A DNA stretch of 64,000 nucleotides from CAYFZO01 sp965226235 (lineage in GTDB: Bacteria > Pseudomonadota > Gammaproteobacteria > Poriferisulfidales > Oxydemutatoraceae). Position numbers and translations under genes: made by a program. The stretch lies in the NCBI GenBank assembly GCA_965226235.1, contig OZ245335.1:496001-560000 (forward strand), given 5' to 3'. Positions within the stretch are counted from its first letter, which is position 1. Each line of letters starts with the position of its first letter. The notes beneath the pieces were generated by a model that saw only the letters and a list, made by a program, of their open reading frames with translations, made no database searches and was not told where the DNA came from. This document shows, one piece after another, positions 18,351-26,565 of the stretch.

Positions 18351-19250
18351 TCAACCGCGTGGGTGATGCGCCTGATGAAGCGCTTTCATGCGCCTCCCGG
18401 TGATGTGGGTATATATCTGCGTAGTCGACAGGTTGTTGTGCCCCAGCAGCATCTGCACGGTACGCAGATCGGCGCCGTGGTCGAGCAGGTGCGTAGCAAA
18501 AGCATGCCGCAGCGTATGCGGTGACAGATGCTGCCTGATGCCGGCCTGGCGGGCAAGCCTTTTTACCACGTACCAGAAGCCCTGCCGCGTCATGCCGCTG
18601 CCGCGGCGGGTGACAAACGCCGCCTTGCAACTGCCGTGCCCGGCCAGCAAGGCCGGTCGCGCTTCGTCCATGTAGCGCAGCACCCAATGGATGGCCTGCT
18701 CGCCGATCGGAACCAACCGTTCCTTGTTCCCTTTCCCCTCCACCCTCAGGTACCCCGCATCGAGAAACAACTGTGACACCTGGAGGCTGACCAGCTCGGA
18801 AACACGCAATCCACACGCATATAACAATTCCAGCATCGCCTTGTCGCGCAGGCCTGTCGATGAAGCCTCCGGCGCCACGGCAAGCAATGCTTCCACCTCG
18901 TCTTCGGTCAGGTTCGTGGGCAGGTATCGCCCCAGCCGGGGTGCCGCGATTTGCGCGGCGGGATCATGGTCTATGCTTCCCTCGCGTAGCAGATAGCGAT
19001 AAAACCGCTTCAGCGCGGAAACCAGGCGCGCGTTGGAGCGCGGGCTATGTCCCGATTCCAGGCGCTCGGCCAGATAGCCACGAATCTCTTCATGACGTAC
19101 CGCCAGCAAGGCTACGCCCTTTTGCGCGAGGGTTGTACTAAAATGACGAACGTCCCGCCGATAGGCAAGAACCGTGTTGCGGCTCAATCCATCTTCGGCG
19201 AGCAGGGAACCGATAAAACTATCTACGTAACTCCTACCCGGGTAATCCAT
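18351..19250 (-). CDS. xerD: Site-specific tyrosine recombinase XerD
   Basis: With XerC it resolves chromosome dimers at dif. The catalytic residues are visible: Arg in LYACGLRVSEL, Lys in VEGKGNKERLVP, HxxR in SPHTLRHAFATHLL, His in LLGHNNLSTTQIYTHI and the Tyr in the same block. The N-terminal SAM-like domain covers about residues 1-85. A Met at 19250 gives 299 aa, the standard XerD size; further in-frame Mets at 19268 and 19340 would add a non-homologous N-terminus overlapping the divergent RDD gene. Standard XerD length, placement before dsbC and sequence blocks favour XerD over XerC. Confidence 0.92.
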   Translation of the reverse strand: MDYPGRSYVDSFIGSLLAEDGLSRNTVLAYRRDVRHFSTTLAQKGVALLAVRHEEIRGYLAERLESGHSPRSNARLVSALKRFYRYLLREGSIDHDPAAQIAAPRLGRYLPTNLTEDEVEALLAVAPEASSTGLRDKAMLELLYACGLRVSELVSLQVSQLFLDAGYLRVEGKGNKERLVPIGEQAIHWVLRYMDEARPALLAGHGSCKAAFVTRRGSGMTRQGFWYVVKRLARQAGIRQHLSPHTLRHAFATHLLDHGADLRTVQMLLGHNNLSTTQIYTHITGRRMKALHQAHHPRG

Positions 19251-19278
19251 ACCGTTACCTTGCAACATACTGCAGATT

Positions 19279-19707
19279 ATGACACAGGGCGACGTAAGCC
19301 AACAGCAGCAGGCCGGACTCGCCAAACGCCTGGGCGCCATCTTCTATGACATGCTGATCGTCGTATCGATCTGTTTTTTCTTCACCATAGTCTGGACCGC
19401 TTTCGGCGTAACTTTCGGACATCCTCTCTATCGTCTGTATGTCGCGTCCCTGTACTTTCTGATCTTCATCTATTTTTCCTGGTGCTGGACGCACGGCGGC
19501 CAAACGCTCGGCATGAAAGTATGGAAAATCAGGTTGGTGCGTGCCACCCATCGCTTTGGATGGGTAGGCGCGATGGCACGCGCCGGAATTGCGCTGATTT
19601 CCGCGCTGGCCTTCGGCGCAGGATTCTGGTGGGCGCTGTTCGACCGCAACGGCTTGACCTGGCACGACCGGCTCTCAAACAGCCGGATTGTACGGGTGGA
19701 CCCGTAA
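19279..19707 (+). CDS. RDD-family membrane protein
   Basis: Small inner-membrane protein (142 aa) of the RDD family, whose function is mostly unknown. It has the family Arg/Asp signature GLAKRLGAIFYDMLIVV at the start, three likely membrane helices (about residues 22-42, 52-72 and 98-118), and the conserved TLGMKVWKIRLV and LTWHDRLSNSRIV blocks. It is divergent from xerD with a 28-base gap. Its TAA stop lies inside the sequence CCCGTAACGCATTC, which matches the dispersed intergenic repeat (CCCGTGACGCATTC elsewhere), so the repeat appears to form the gene's very end. Confidence 0.85.
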   Translation: MTQGDVSQQQQAGLAKRLGAIFYDMLIVVSICFFFTIVWTAFGVTFGHPLYRLYVASLYFLIFIYFSWCWTHGGQTLGMKVWKIRLVRATHRFGWVGAMARAGIALISALAFGAGFWWALFDRNGLTWHDRLSNSRIVRVDP

Positions 19708-19860
19708 CGCATTCACAAGGGCGACGCATGCCTCGCCCCTACAGCAACATCGTCCGCACACATCCACTTGCAGAGGGCGACGCAATACAGCACGGGACAA
19801 CATGGCTTACCGCCCACCACCTGTGGGACAGACGGAGCTCGTGAGGCATCTACCGATCGC
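19696..19860. repeat. Dispersed intergenic repeat, copy 2
   Basis: Starts at the RDD stop with ACCCGTAACGCATTCACAAG, then GGGCGACGCATGCCTCGCCC (an imperfect palindrome), a second GAGGGCGACGC, and the block GGACAACATGG...CACCACCTGTGGGACAGACGG shared with the copy after lptG. No open frame in this spacer (19708-19946) looks like a gene. Confidence 0.7.
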
Positions 19861-19946
19861 AGTGTCGCTGCCCACGGTCCCGGCAAGCGGGCGGTGTCGC
19901 CGCCGGTTGCAGCGCGCCATGGAATGCGGCTGCACCTGTCAAGCGA

Positions 19947-21630
19947 CTACTCCGATGTACGGGCAGAGCTGTAAGCATCCCGGTATTTTTCGGACAACTC
20001 CTGGGCCGAGGCAATTTCCTCGCCAGTCATGGTGCCACTGATAGCCTGCTTCATTTCTTCTGCCCGCTCAAGGCCCTGTTCGGCTGCAAGGTTCAGCCAG
20101 GCATACGCTTGCACATCATCCTCGGGAACCCCCTCGCCGGTATCATACATATTGCCCAGGTTGGCCTGTGCATCGGCATCCCCCTGTTCGGCAGCCATGC
20201 GATACCACCGCACCGCCTCGACATCATCCTCGGGAACCCCCTCACCATTGGCATACATATCGCCTAGGTTGTGCTGCGCCCAGGCATACCCCTGCTCAGC
20301 AGCCATGCGATACCACCGCACCGCCTCGACGTCATCCTCGGGAACCCCCTCACCATTGGCATACATCCAGCCCAGGTGGGTCTGTGCATCGGTGAGCCCC
20401 TGCTCGGCAGCCATGCGATACCACCGCACCGCCTCGACGTCATCCTCGGGAACCCCCTCGCCCTTGGCATACATATCGCCTAGGTTGTGCTGCGCCTTGA
20501 CATCCCCCTGCTCGGCAGCCAGGCGATACCACCGCACCGCCTCGACGTCATCCTCGGGAACCCCCTCGCCCCTGCGATACATATTGCCCAGGTTGAACTG
20601 CGCATAGGCATCCCTCTGCTCGGCAGCCAGGCGATACCATCGCACCGCCTCGACATCATCCTCGGAAACCCCCTCGCCATTGGCATACATCCAGCCCAGG
20701 TTGTACTGCGCCGAGGCATACCCCTGTTCGGCAGCCATGCGATACCAGCGCACCGCCTCGACGTCATCCTCGGAAACCCCCTCGCCCTTGTCATACATTC
20801 CGCCCAGGTTGTTCTGCGCTGGCAACCCCCTGCTCGGCAGCCAGACGAAACCACCGCACCGCCTCGACGTCATCCTCGGGAACCCCCTCGCCATTGGCAT
20901 ACATCACGCCCAGGTTGTTCTGCGCCTTGACATGCCCCTGCTCGGCAGCCATGCGATACCAGCGCACCGCCTCGGTGTCATCCTTGGAAACCCCCTCGCC
21001 ATTGGCATATTTCACGCCCAGGTTGTACTGTGCATCGGCATCCCCCTGCTCGGCAGCCATGCGATACCAGCGCACCGCCTCGACGTCATCCTCCGAAACC
21101 CCCTCGCCCCTGCGATACATATTGCCCAGGTTGTTCTGCGCCTGGGCAAGGCCCTGCCCGGCAGCCAGGCGATACCACCGCACCGCCTCGACGTCATCCT
21201 CGGAAACCCCATAGCCCTTGGCATACATCACGCCCAGGTTGTTCTGCGCCTGGGCAAGGCCCTGCCCGGCAGCCAGGCGATACCACCGCACCGCCTCGAC
21301 GTCATCCTCGGAAACCCCATCGCCAGTGTCATACCTCAAGCCCAGGTTGAACTGCGCAGCCGCGTCTCCCCGCTCCGCAGCTCTTTTGTCCATAATGACA
21401 TCGTCACCTGTCGCGGATGTCGAATAGGTCGGCAGTGACTGACATGCCGGCAGTGACAGACATGCCGACAATGACAGACATGCCAGGAACAGCCTGAGCG
21501 TAGCCCGATTCGCTAGCCGCGGGAAAGGGCTGAAAGTCTGATCGTATGTTGCCCGGGAGATAAGGCTCGCCTGCCACCTGCCGGACACTCGATTGGAAGC
21601 GGTGATACCTGGGGGATGTTTGCCATTCAT
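19947..21630 (-). pseudogene. Sel1-repeat (SLR) protein, 12 repeats, frameshifted
   Basis: Tandem Sel1-like repeats are 36-residue helical hairpins of the form NLGxMYxxGEGVxEDDVEAVRWYRxAAEQG, which mediate protein-protein contacts. Five units are read in the first frame (from 21630). After a 2-base loss near 20818-20835, seven more follow in another frame and end in a non-repeat tail (LSEKYRDAYSSARTSE). The N-terminus has a hydrophobic stretch with lipobox-like LSLSAC and LSLPAC, so export as a lipoprotein is likely. The ATG at 21630 has AGGAG 7 bases upstream. The 108-bp DNA units are nearly identical, so the shift could also be an assembly error. SLR proteins are frequent in host-associated bacteria; no partner is evident here. 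Confidence 0.8.
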
Positions 21631-21706
21631 ATCAGGCTCCTACGTGGTTATCTTGCTGCCCGCGACGCGCGTCGGTGTGGCTGCGTCGCAAAAATACAGC
21701 ACTGTG

Positions 21707-21712
21707 ATTATA
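21707..21712 (-). promoter_or_regulatory. Candidate -10 box for the Sel1-repeat gene
   Basis: The minus strand reads TATAAT within TATATATAAT, 77 bases before the ATG at 21630. The nearest -35-like hexamer, TTGTCG, is only 13 bases away, so the assignment is weak. Confidence 0.35.
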
Positions 21713-21792
21713 TATAGTTCCGTACCGACAACGCATTGTAAGTGATCTTCCTCCTGATATCGGTCCACTTGAAATGAGAAAAAAACATCTTA

Positions 21793-21889
21793 TCAGGCTG
21801 CTCGTGTTGCGTACTCGGCTGGGGTGGCGTAGCCCAGCAAGCGCTGGTTGAATGCGCGTAGATCTTCCAACAGAAGCTCTTCCTGCGAC
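21793..21889 (-). pseudogene. C-terminal scrap of an IS481-like transposase
   Basis: The segment EELLLEDLRAFNQRLLGY matches the end of the integrase of the IS481-like element at 54376-55471 (EEVLLLEDLRLFNQRLLDY). Here it is fused in frame to an IS1380 fragment and ends soon after in ATPAEYATRAA. It is too short to be active. Confidence 0.65.
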
Positions 21890-22294
21890 TCTCCCAATTC
21901 GAAGCGGTTCAGCGTGCTCGCGCTGGCCAGGGCATGATTACGATCGCGCTGGCGCACCCGCGCCTTCCCCAGGAGGTCCTGCTTGCCCGCCAGCACCGGC
22001 AACACGGGATCACCGCGCAGTGCATCATGGTCATTGAGGTCCTCGTAGCCCAGGGCGATGGCGTAGATGCGCTGGATCAACAACTCGACTCACCTGGTGT
22101 TCTACGCTGCTTGGGTTGCGGTAATCGACGAAGCATTCCGCCGCCCGCGCCGTCAAGCCAATGCACTGGTCGGTCTCGCGCAGCAGCAAACCACCCGCAT
22201 CAGAACTGATCCGCCCACCATCGAATCGACCGGTTACGCGCCGTCTGCCCAGCGGGTGAAATTGCAATGGTTTTGAAGTACATTGTGTATTCAA
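21890..22294 (-). pseudogene. IS1380-family transposase N-terminal fragment, frameshifted
   Basis: Two frames together give the N-terminal third of an IS1380 transposase: GRFDGGRISSDAGGLLLRETDQCIGLT in the first (from 22294), then, after a shift near 22085, LIQRIYAIALGYEDLNDHDALRGDP and STLNRFELGES. The catalytic DDE core is missing. The far side is joined to an IS481-like scrap, so the element was truncated by a later event. Confidence 0.8.
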
Positions 22295-22337
22295 GGCTGT
22301 TCCTTAGTCGGTTGAACTAACGATTGATACACAACCG

Positions 22338-22743
22338 TTATGCCATAAGAGGCAGCCTCGCACCCCATCGGTGAAATTTCCGGGATAGCGTCTGGGAATA
22401 GGCATTCGGGCCTTCACTGATCCAATCCGCCAGGTGTCCCGATACCCGGATCAATCGAATGAGCTGGGCGCGGGACAGACCACTGACCTTCTCCAGGTAG
22501 GTCTTGACCACCCCTCGGTCGGGTCTGTCGAGCCGTAGGTAGCCGAACTGCCGCAGGGTGTCTAGACCCATCACGGGAATGGAGTTCGGAAATGGTGGAC
22601 CCGGACAAAAACGCCCGGATCTCGTCCACGGTCTGTAAACGTTGGCTGTGTAATTGCTGGATCATTCTCCAATGTCCAGAAATCACCGCCTTAAGGCTCA
22701 TCCTCCGTTGGAAATACACCTCCCGTTCAGGCTCATGTTCCAT
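22338..22743 (-). pseudogene. N-terminal fragment of another integrase-type transposase
   Basis: The first frame gives RLQTVDEIRAFLSG and a second frame gives LDRPDRGVVKTYLEKVSGLSRAQLIRLIR. Together they resemble the start of transposases carrying a helix-turn-helix followed by an rve integrase core. The catalytic part is absent. The fragment ends next to the direct repeat of the IS1202-like element, which seems to have inserted beside or into it. Confidence 0.65.
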
Positions 22744-22759
22744 TGGACAATGCTACCCA

Positions 22760-24160
22760 TGTCAACCCAATCCAGATGTGTCCCCTTTTACCCACTAAAG
22801 CGGCCTCTTTCGGGCTGTTTGACGGTCTCGCATCCTGAGGTAGCTGCGTCGTTTCCAGGGATGGTCGAAGGTGGCTTGTAAGCAGGTCGAGTTGGTGCGT
22901 TTTGACCTGTTCGATGGTGACGTGAACACTTTTCTCGTCATCCAGCGGAATCGGTGGCTCACCTTCTGATGTTCGGTAACTGAGCGTGCCGACTGGTAGA
23001 GGACAGTGAATGCCATCCAAGGCTTCGCCCCGGCTGTTTCGTAGCGAATAGCCCGGTCCTCGACGCTATCTGGTACTCGCAGTTTTTGAACTGCGAAGCT
23101 CAGGTTCTTAGACAGAGTGCGTGTGTGGTGCAGACACAAGGTCAGCGCCAGTTCCCGTTCACTGTGCAGCACCGAGCGGTGAGCATCGTTGGGATTTTGA
23201 GGCGCGACCGCGAAGCGCTGGTTGTAGTGCTCTATAAAGGCTCGCAGGAAGGTATTGGCGGTATCGATGTCGGAGATTGCCCGCAGACGCATTTCCTTGA
23301 CCAAGCGATCCTGTAGGGTCTGATTGGCTCGTTCCACTCGCCCCTTGGCCTGCGGGGTATTGGCGTGGATGGGCGCGATATCGAGGGTTTTCAGTGCGCG
23401 GGAGAACTGGGTCAACTCCCCTTTGTGCTCAGGGTGATTGATCCGGAAGATGCTGTGCTTGTCGGAATACAGGGCAACGGGACGCCCATGCTGATTCAGA
23501 TACGCCTGCAGGGTCTGCAGGTAGGCCCAGGTGGTCTCGGCCGGGGCAAAGCGTAGCACCATCAGTTCCCCGGTAGCATCGTCGATGAAGACGATCAGGG
23601 TGCAGCGGGGGCCACGACCCTCGAACCAGTCGTGAGGAGAGCCATCGATCTGCACCAGCTCCCCCCGGCAAGGTCGTCGGGGGCGGCGTGGATGAATCCG
23701 CGCCCGCTTGCGACTCTTAGGCTGCCACAGGCCGTCGGCGATCATCCACTGTCGCAGGGTCTCGGCACTCAGGCGATGACCGTGACGCTCGTGGAGCTTC
23801 TCCGCTGCCAGGGTGGGACCGAAATCGCCATACTGGGTGCGGATCAGCCGCAGAATCTCCTCGCGTAGCGCCTCTGGGATGGCATTGCCAGGGCGTTTAC
23901 CCCGGTGCCGTGAAACCAGCCCGGCGGCGCCTTGCTCTCGGTAGCGGCGCACCAGGCGTTTGACCTGGCGAATGGAAAGCATGAGTTGGCCGGCCGCTTG
24001 CCTCTGGCGCAACTGCTTGCTGACGACACGCTGGATTACCTCCAGCCGGTCGAGCTCTTTCTGGCTCATCGTAAGTATCCTCTCTGTCATTACCCCTCCT
24101 GAAATCAAAAGGGGGTATTTTAGAATTTGACAGAGGTGACATTACGGCTTTTGGCTAACA
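22760..24160 (-). mobile_element. IS1202/ISNCY-type insertion sequence with long target duplication
   Basis: About 1400 bp. The ends are imperfect inverted repeats: TGTCAACCCAA at the left and, on the other strand, TGTTAGCCAAA at the right. The 15-mer GGACAATGCTACCCA flanks both sides directly (22745-22759 and 24161-24175), as expected of a target-site duplication. A long duplication is, as far as I know, a mark of the IS1202 group, formerly placed in ISNCY. The single transposase gene runs on the minus strand. Confidence 0.8.
22795..24108 (-). pseudogene. Transposase of the IS1202/ISNCY-type element, C-terminal segment scrambled
   Basis: The N-terminus has a helix-turn-helix (LSIRQVKRLVRRYREQGAAG) and the middle an rve/DDE core (LVQIDGSPHDWFEGRG, LYSDKHSIF, ERANQTLQDRLVKEMRL). 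From about 23000 the family-typical sequence (EGEPPIPLDDEKSVH) is found in another frame; near 22870 the original frame resumes with DHPWKRR. Two compensating shifts therefore leave an open 437-aa frame with about 40 wrong residues. The catalytic core reads through, so activity is uncertain. The start may be Met at 24090 or 24069. Confidence 0.8.
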
Positions 24161-24244
24161 GGACAATGCTACCCATACACAAAAGTAGAATAAAGTTGTA
24201 GAATCAAATCAACTGCACCGAAAACACTCACGGCAAGAGATACG

Positions 24245-25243
24245 ATGAAGAAACGACATTGGCTCTTTTTCACCCGGCGCACCGCAACTTTTTTGATGGT
24301 GGCCGCATCCAGCGCGGTCTTGTGTTCCTGTAGCGCGATACGCGATCCATACATCATCCCCGGATACACCGCCCCCGTAGGAGAAACCTCGATCCCGATC
24401 CAGAAGGGGGCTCCAGTCACCTTCGAAGAGGCCACCGAATACGCTCGCGAAAACGCCAGCCTGATGGAAAAGCAGTTGAAAGAACTCGAACATTACGATT
24501 TGGGCACCGGATTGACCATACTTGCCAGCGGTGTCGTCGGGCTTGGCTTAACGACTTTCGGTGCCCATGCGGACGCGTTGCTCGGCTCGAGTCTAGTCAG
24601 CGGCGCGGTCTTTGGTGCCAGGAGTTATCTACCGATCCAGGATCGCAAAATCATCTACGCGAGTGGCGCGAGCGCGATCACGTGTGCGATCACGGCACTG
24701 AGCTTCGGCGTGCTGGATTCGGAAGATTCGGAAGATTCGGAAGGAGACAGCCAGAAACCACTCTCGCCAGTCAGAAATGCACTCGACCAGATAACCAAGT
24801 TCGTGTCCGACCCGAACGCGCCAAGGCCAGAAGAATCGCAAACCATTACGCTGGCTAAAAATTTTGTGGTCGAGGTTCAGTCCATGATTCATGCCCGGGG
24901 AGACAGGCTGGTCGCCGCAACGGAGGCGATCAGGCATATTGTGAATGCACAGCTTATCAAGGCTCGAGTCGATCCAGACGCCGCGTTAGAAACGCTACGA
25001 ACGGAGTCGGAGGCGCATGCGAATTCCCTGCGTGAGCACTCTAAGAAACTGCAAGACGCCGCTCGAGAGGCAAGTGATGAGGCTAAGACTATGGCTCAAA
25101 ACGACGATGAAACTAATGCAGTAAATAAATTGAGGCTACTTGCGAACAAGATTGATGAAATTGATGAAATTAATAAAATTATAGCCAACGCGGAAAAGGT
25201 CTTGGAAATTATTGGTGCTAGGTCAGCATGCACTAACCCCTAA
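24245..25243 (+). CDS. Orphan lipoprotein, unknown function
   Basis: Not recognised. The 332-aa product begins with a basic signal peptide and a lipobox-like LCSC (Cys near residue 29), so it is probably a lipoprotein. Residues about 88-155 are Gly/Ala-rich and hydrophobic with possible membrane segments. The middle has an acidic tract DSEDSEDSEGD encoded by a 9-bp triplet repeat (GATTCGGAA three times from 24716), and the C-terminal 150 residues look helical and coiled (KLRLLANKIDEIDEINKI). It sits between the IS cluster and an intergenic repeat with no operon partner, so it may be acquired DNA. Confidence 0.6.
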   Translation: MKKRHWLFFTRRTATFLMVAASSAVLCSCSAIRDPYIIPGYTAPVGETSIPIQKGAPVTFEEATEYARENASLMEKQLKELEHYDLGTGLTILASGVVGLGLTTFGAHADALLGSSLVSGAVFGARSYLPIQDRKIIYASGASAITCAITALSFGVLDSEDSEDSEGDSQKPLSPVRNALDQITKFVSDPNAPRPEESQTITLAKNFVVEVQSMIHARGDRLVAATEAIRHIVNAQLIKARVDPDAALETLRTESEAHANSLREHSKKLQDAAREASDEAKTMAQNDDETNAVNKLRLLANKIDEIDEINKIIANAEKVLEIIGARSACTNP

Positions 25244-25403
25244 GGGCAACTGTGGTGACCAGAGATCTTGACCCGAAACCAACGCCATAACGCCAGCCAC
25301 GCAACATAGCCGGACACGGAGCATCACTGCTCGGCCGTGACCTTCTCGACAAACTCTGAGAGAAGTGGACCCGTGACCAGGAACCTCCGCCAGAAAATTC
25401 GTA

Positions 25404-25497
25404 GGAGCGACGCAACACAGCCCAGGACAACATGGCCTGCCACCCACCACCTGTGGGACAGACGGAACCCGTGACGCATTCACAAGGGCGACACAAC
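25404..25497. repeat. Dispersed intergenic repeat, copy 3
   Basis: Contains GGACAACATGG, CCACCACCTGTGGGACAGAC and CCCGTGACGCATTCACAAGG, almost identical to the copy at 19696-19860, and ends against the lptG stop. The palindromic core is truncated here. The rest of the spacer (25244-25403) shows no gene that I can support. Confidence 0.7.
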
Positions 25498-26562
25498 TCA
25501 CAAGCTTCTCTGCAGCGATTTCAGCCGATATAAACCAAAGGTGCTCCCTAGAAGCAGTGGGGCAAAAGCACCCCATGCCGGTGGCAGAGCGAGCACGATC
25601 GCCAGGTTCCCCAGGTTCTTGTCCAGCAATGCATAGGCCAGGCCTATCAAGATCCCGTGGAACAAACGCTGCCCGACGTTGCTGCGCATCGGTGAAAATG
25701 CATACGGTAGCGCAAGCAACAGCATGACCAGCACCGAGAGCGGCTGGCTGAATTTTGACCACAGCGCCAACTCATGGAAATCGTGCCGTAAGCTACTGAG
25801 CTTCAGGAAATCGATGTGCCTGATCAGCGCTGCCATGCTCATGGCTTCCGGCGCGGCCACGCCGAACGCTTCCTCCTCGAGTTCCACCGCACGCTCGAGT
25901 GTCAGGTAAGGGAAATGCTGCAAGGTCACGCGGTCTTCGTCGATGAAGGCTTTCCGGGCGTCGCGCAACAACAACTGCTTGTTTCCTGCTTCCAGGGAAG
26001 CGCCGGTGATCACGTGCTGCAGATAGCGGTCGCTGCCCAACTCGTAAATCGACACATCGTGATAAATGCCGTTGTTGTCGATCGTAGCCGCATGAATGAA
26101 ATAGTTCCCTTCACGCAACCAGGTGCCACTCCCCGCTACGTGAAAGACCCCTGCCCGGGTCTCATCGTTGCGGATTTTTGACGCGGCAACCTCGTTGCTG
26201 GGTATCAGCAACTCACCGATCAGCAAGACCACGACGGCAAAAAAACAACCGAGGCCAATGACCGACAGGCAAATGCGCCCCGCCGAATAGCCGATCGCGC
26301 GCAAAGCCGTCAGTTCCGATTGCGCCGCGAGGTTGCCCAGGCTCAGCAGGCTTCCTATCAGTACTGCGGCCGGCAGCGTTTCATAAATACGCCCTGCTGT
26401 GGTCAAACCGATGTAGCGAATGACCGACGCCAGGGTGTAGGACGCATCGACGTTATCGAGCTCATTCATGAAGTCGACCAGGGACAGGACAGCGAGCATC
26501 GCCATCATTGCCAACACGATTGCCCAGACGAGTTGTGTCCACAGGTAGCGATCGAGCATCAT
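25498..26562 (-). CDS. lptG: LPS export ABC transporter permease LptG
   Basis: With LptF it forms the inner-membrane channel of the LptB2FG transporter that extracts LPS for transport to the outer membrane. The 354-aa protein has paired membrane helices at the N-terminus (MLDRYLWTQLVWAIVLAMMAML) and C-terminus (four segments from about residue 265) around a periplasmic beta-jellyroll. Length and topology fit LptG (E. coli 360 aa). The start lies 3 bases after the lptF stop, so the two are co-transcribed. A dispersed repeat abuts its stop. Confidence 0.92.
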   Translation of the reverse strand: MMLDRYLWTQLVWAIVLAMMAMLAVLSLVDFMNELDNVDASYTLASVIRYIGLTTAGRIYETLPAAVLIGSLLSLGNLAAQSELTALRAIGYSAGRICLSVIGLGCFFAVVVLLIGELLIPSNEVAASKIRNDETRAGVFHVAGSGTWLREGNYFIHAATIDNNGIYHDVSIYELGSDRYLQHVITGASLEAGNKQLLLRDARKAFIDEDRVTLQHFPYLTLERAVELEEEAFGVAAPEAMSMAALIRHIDFLKLSSLRHDFHELALWSKFSQPLSVLVMLLLALPYAFSPMRSNVGQRLFHGILIGLAYALLDKNLGNLAIVLALPPAWGAFAPLLLGSTFGLYRLKSLQRSL

Positions 26563-26565
26563 CGG

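Noticed and set aside
20000..21400. CRISPR-like regular repeats
   Set aside because: The 108-bp periodicity is coding, giving 36-residue Sel1 units; there are no unique spacers.
22283..22333. Inverted pair TTGTGTATTCAA / TTGATACACAA
   Set aside because: It may be IS termini or a hairpin, but it matches no element boundary I can define and is too short to call.
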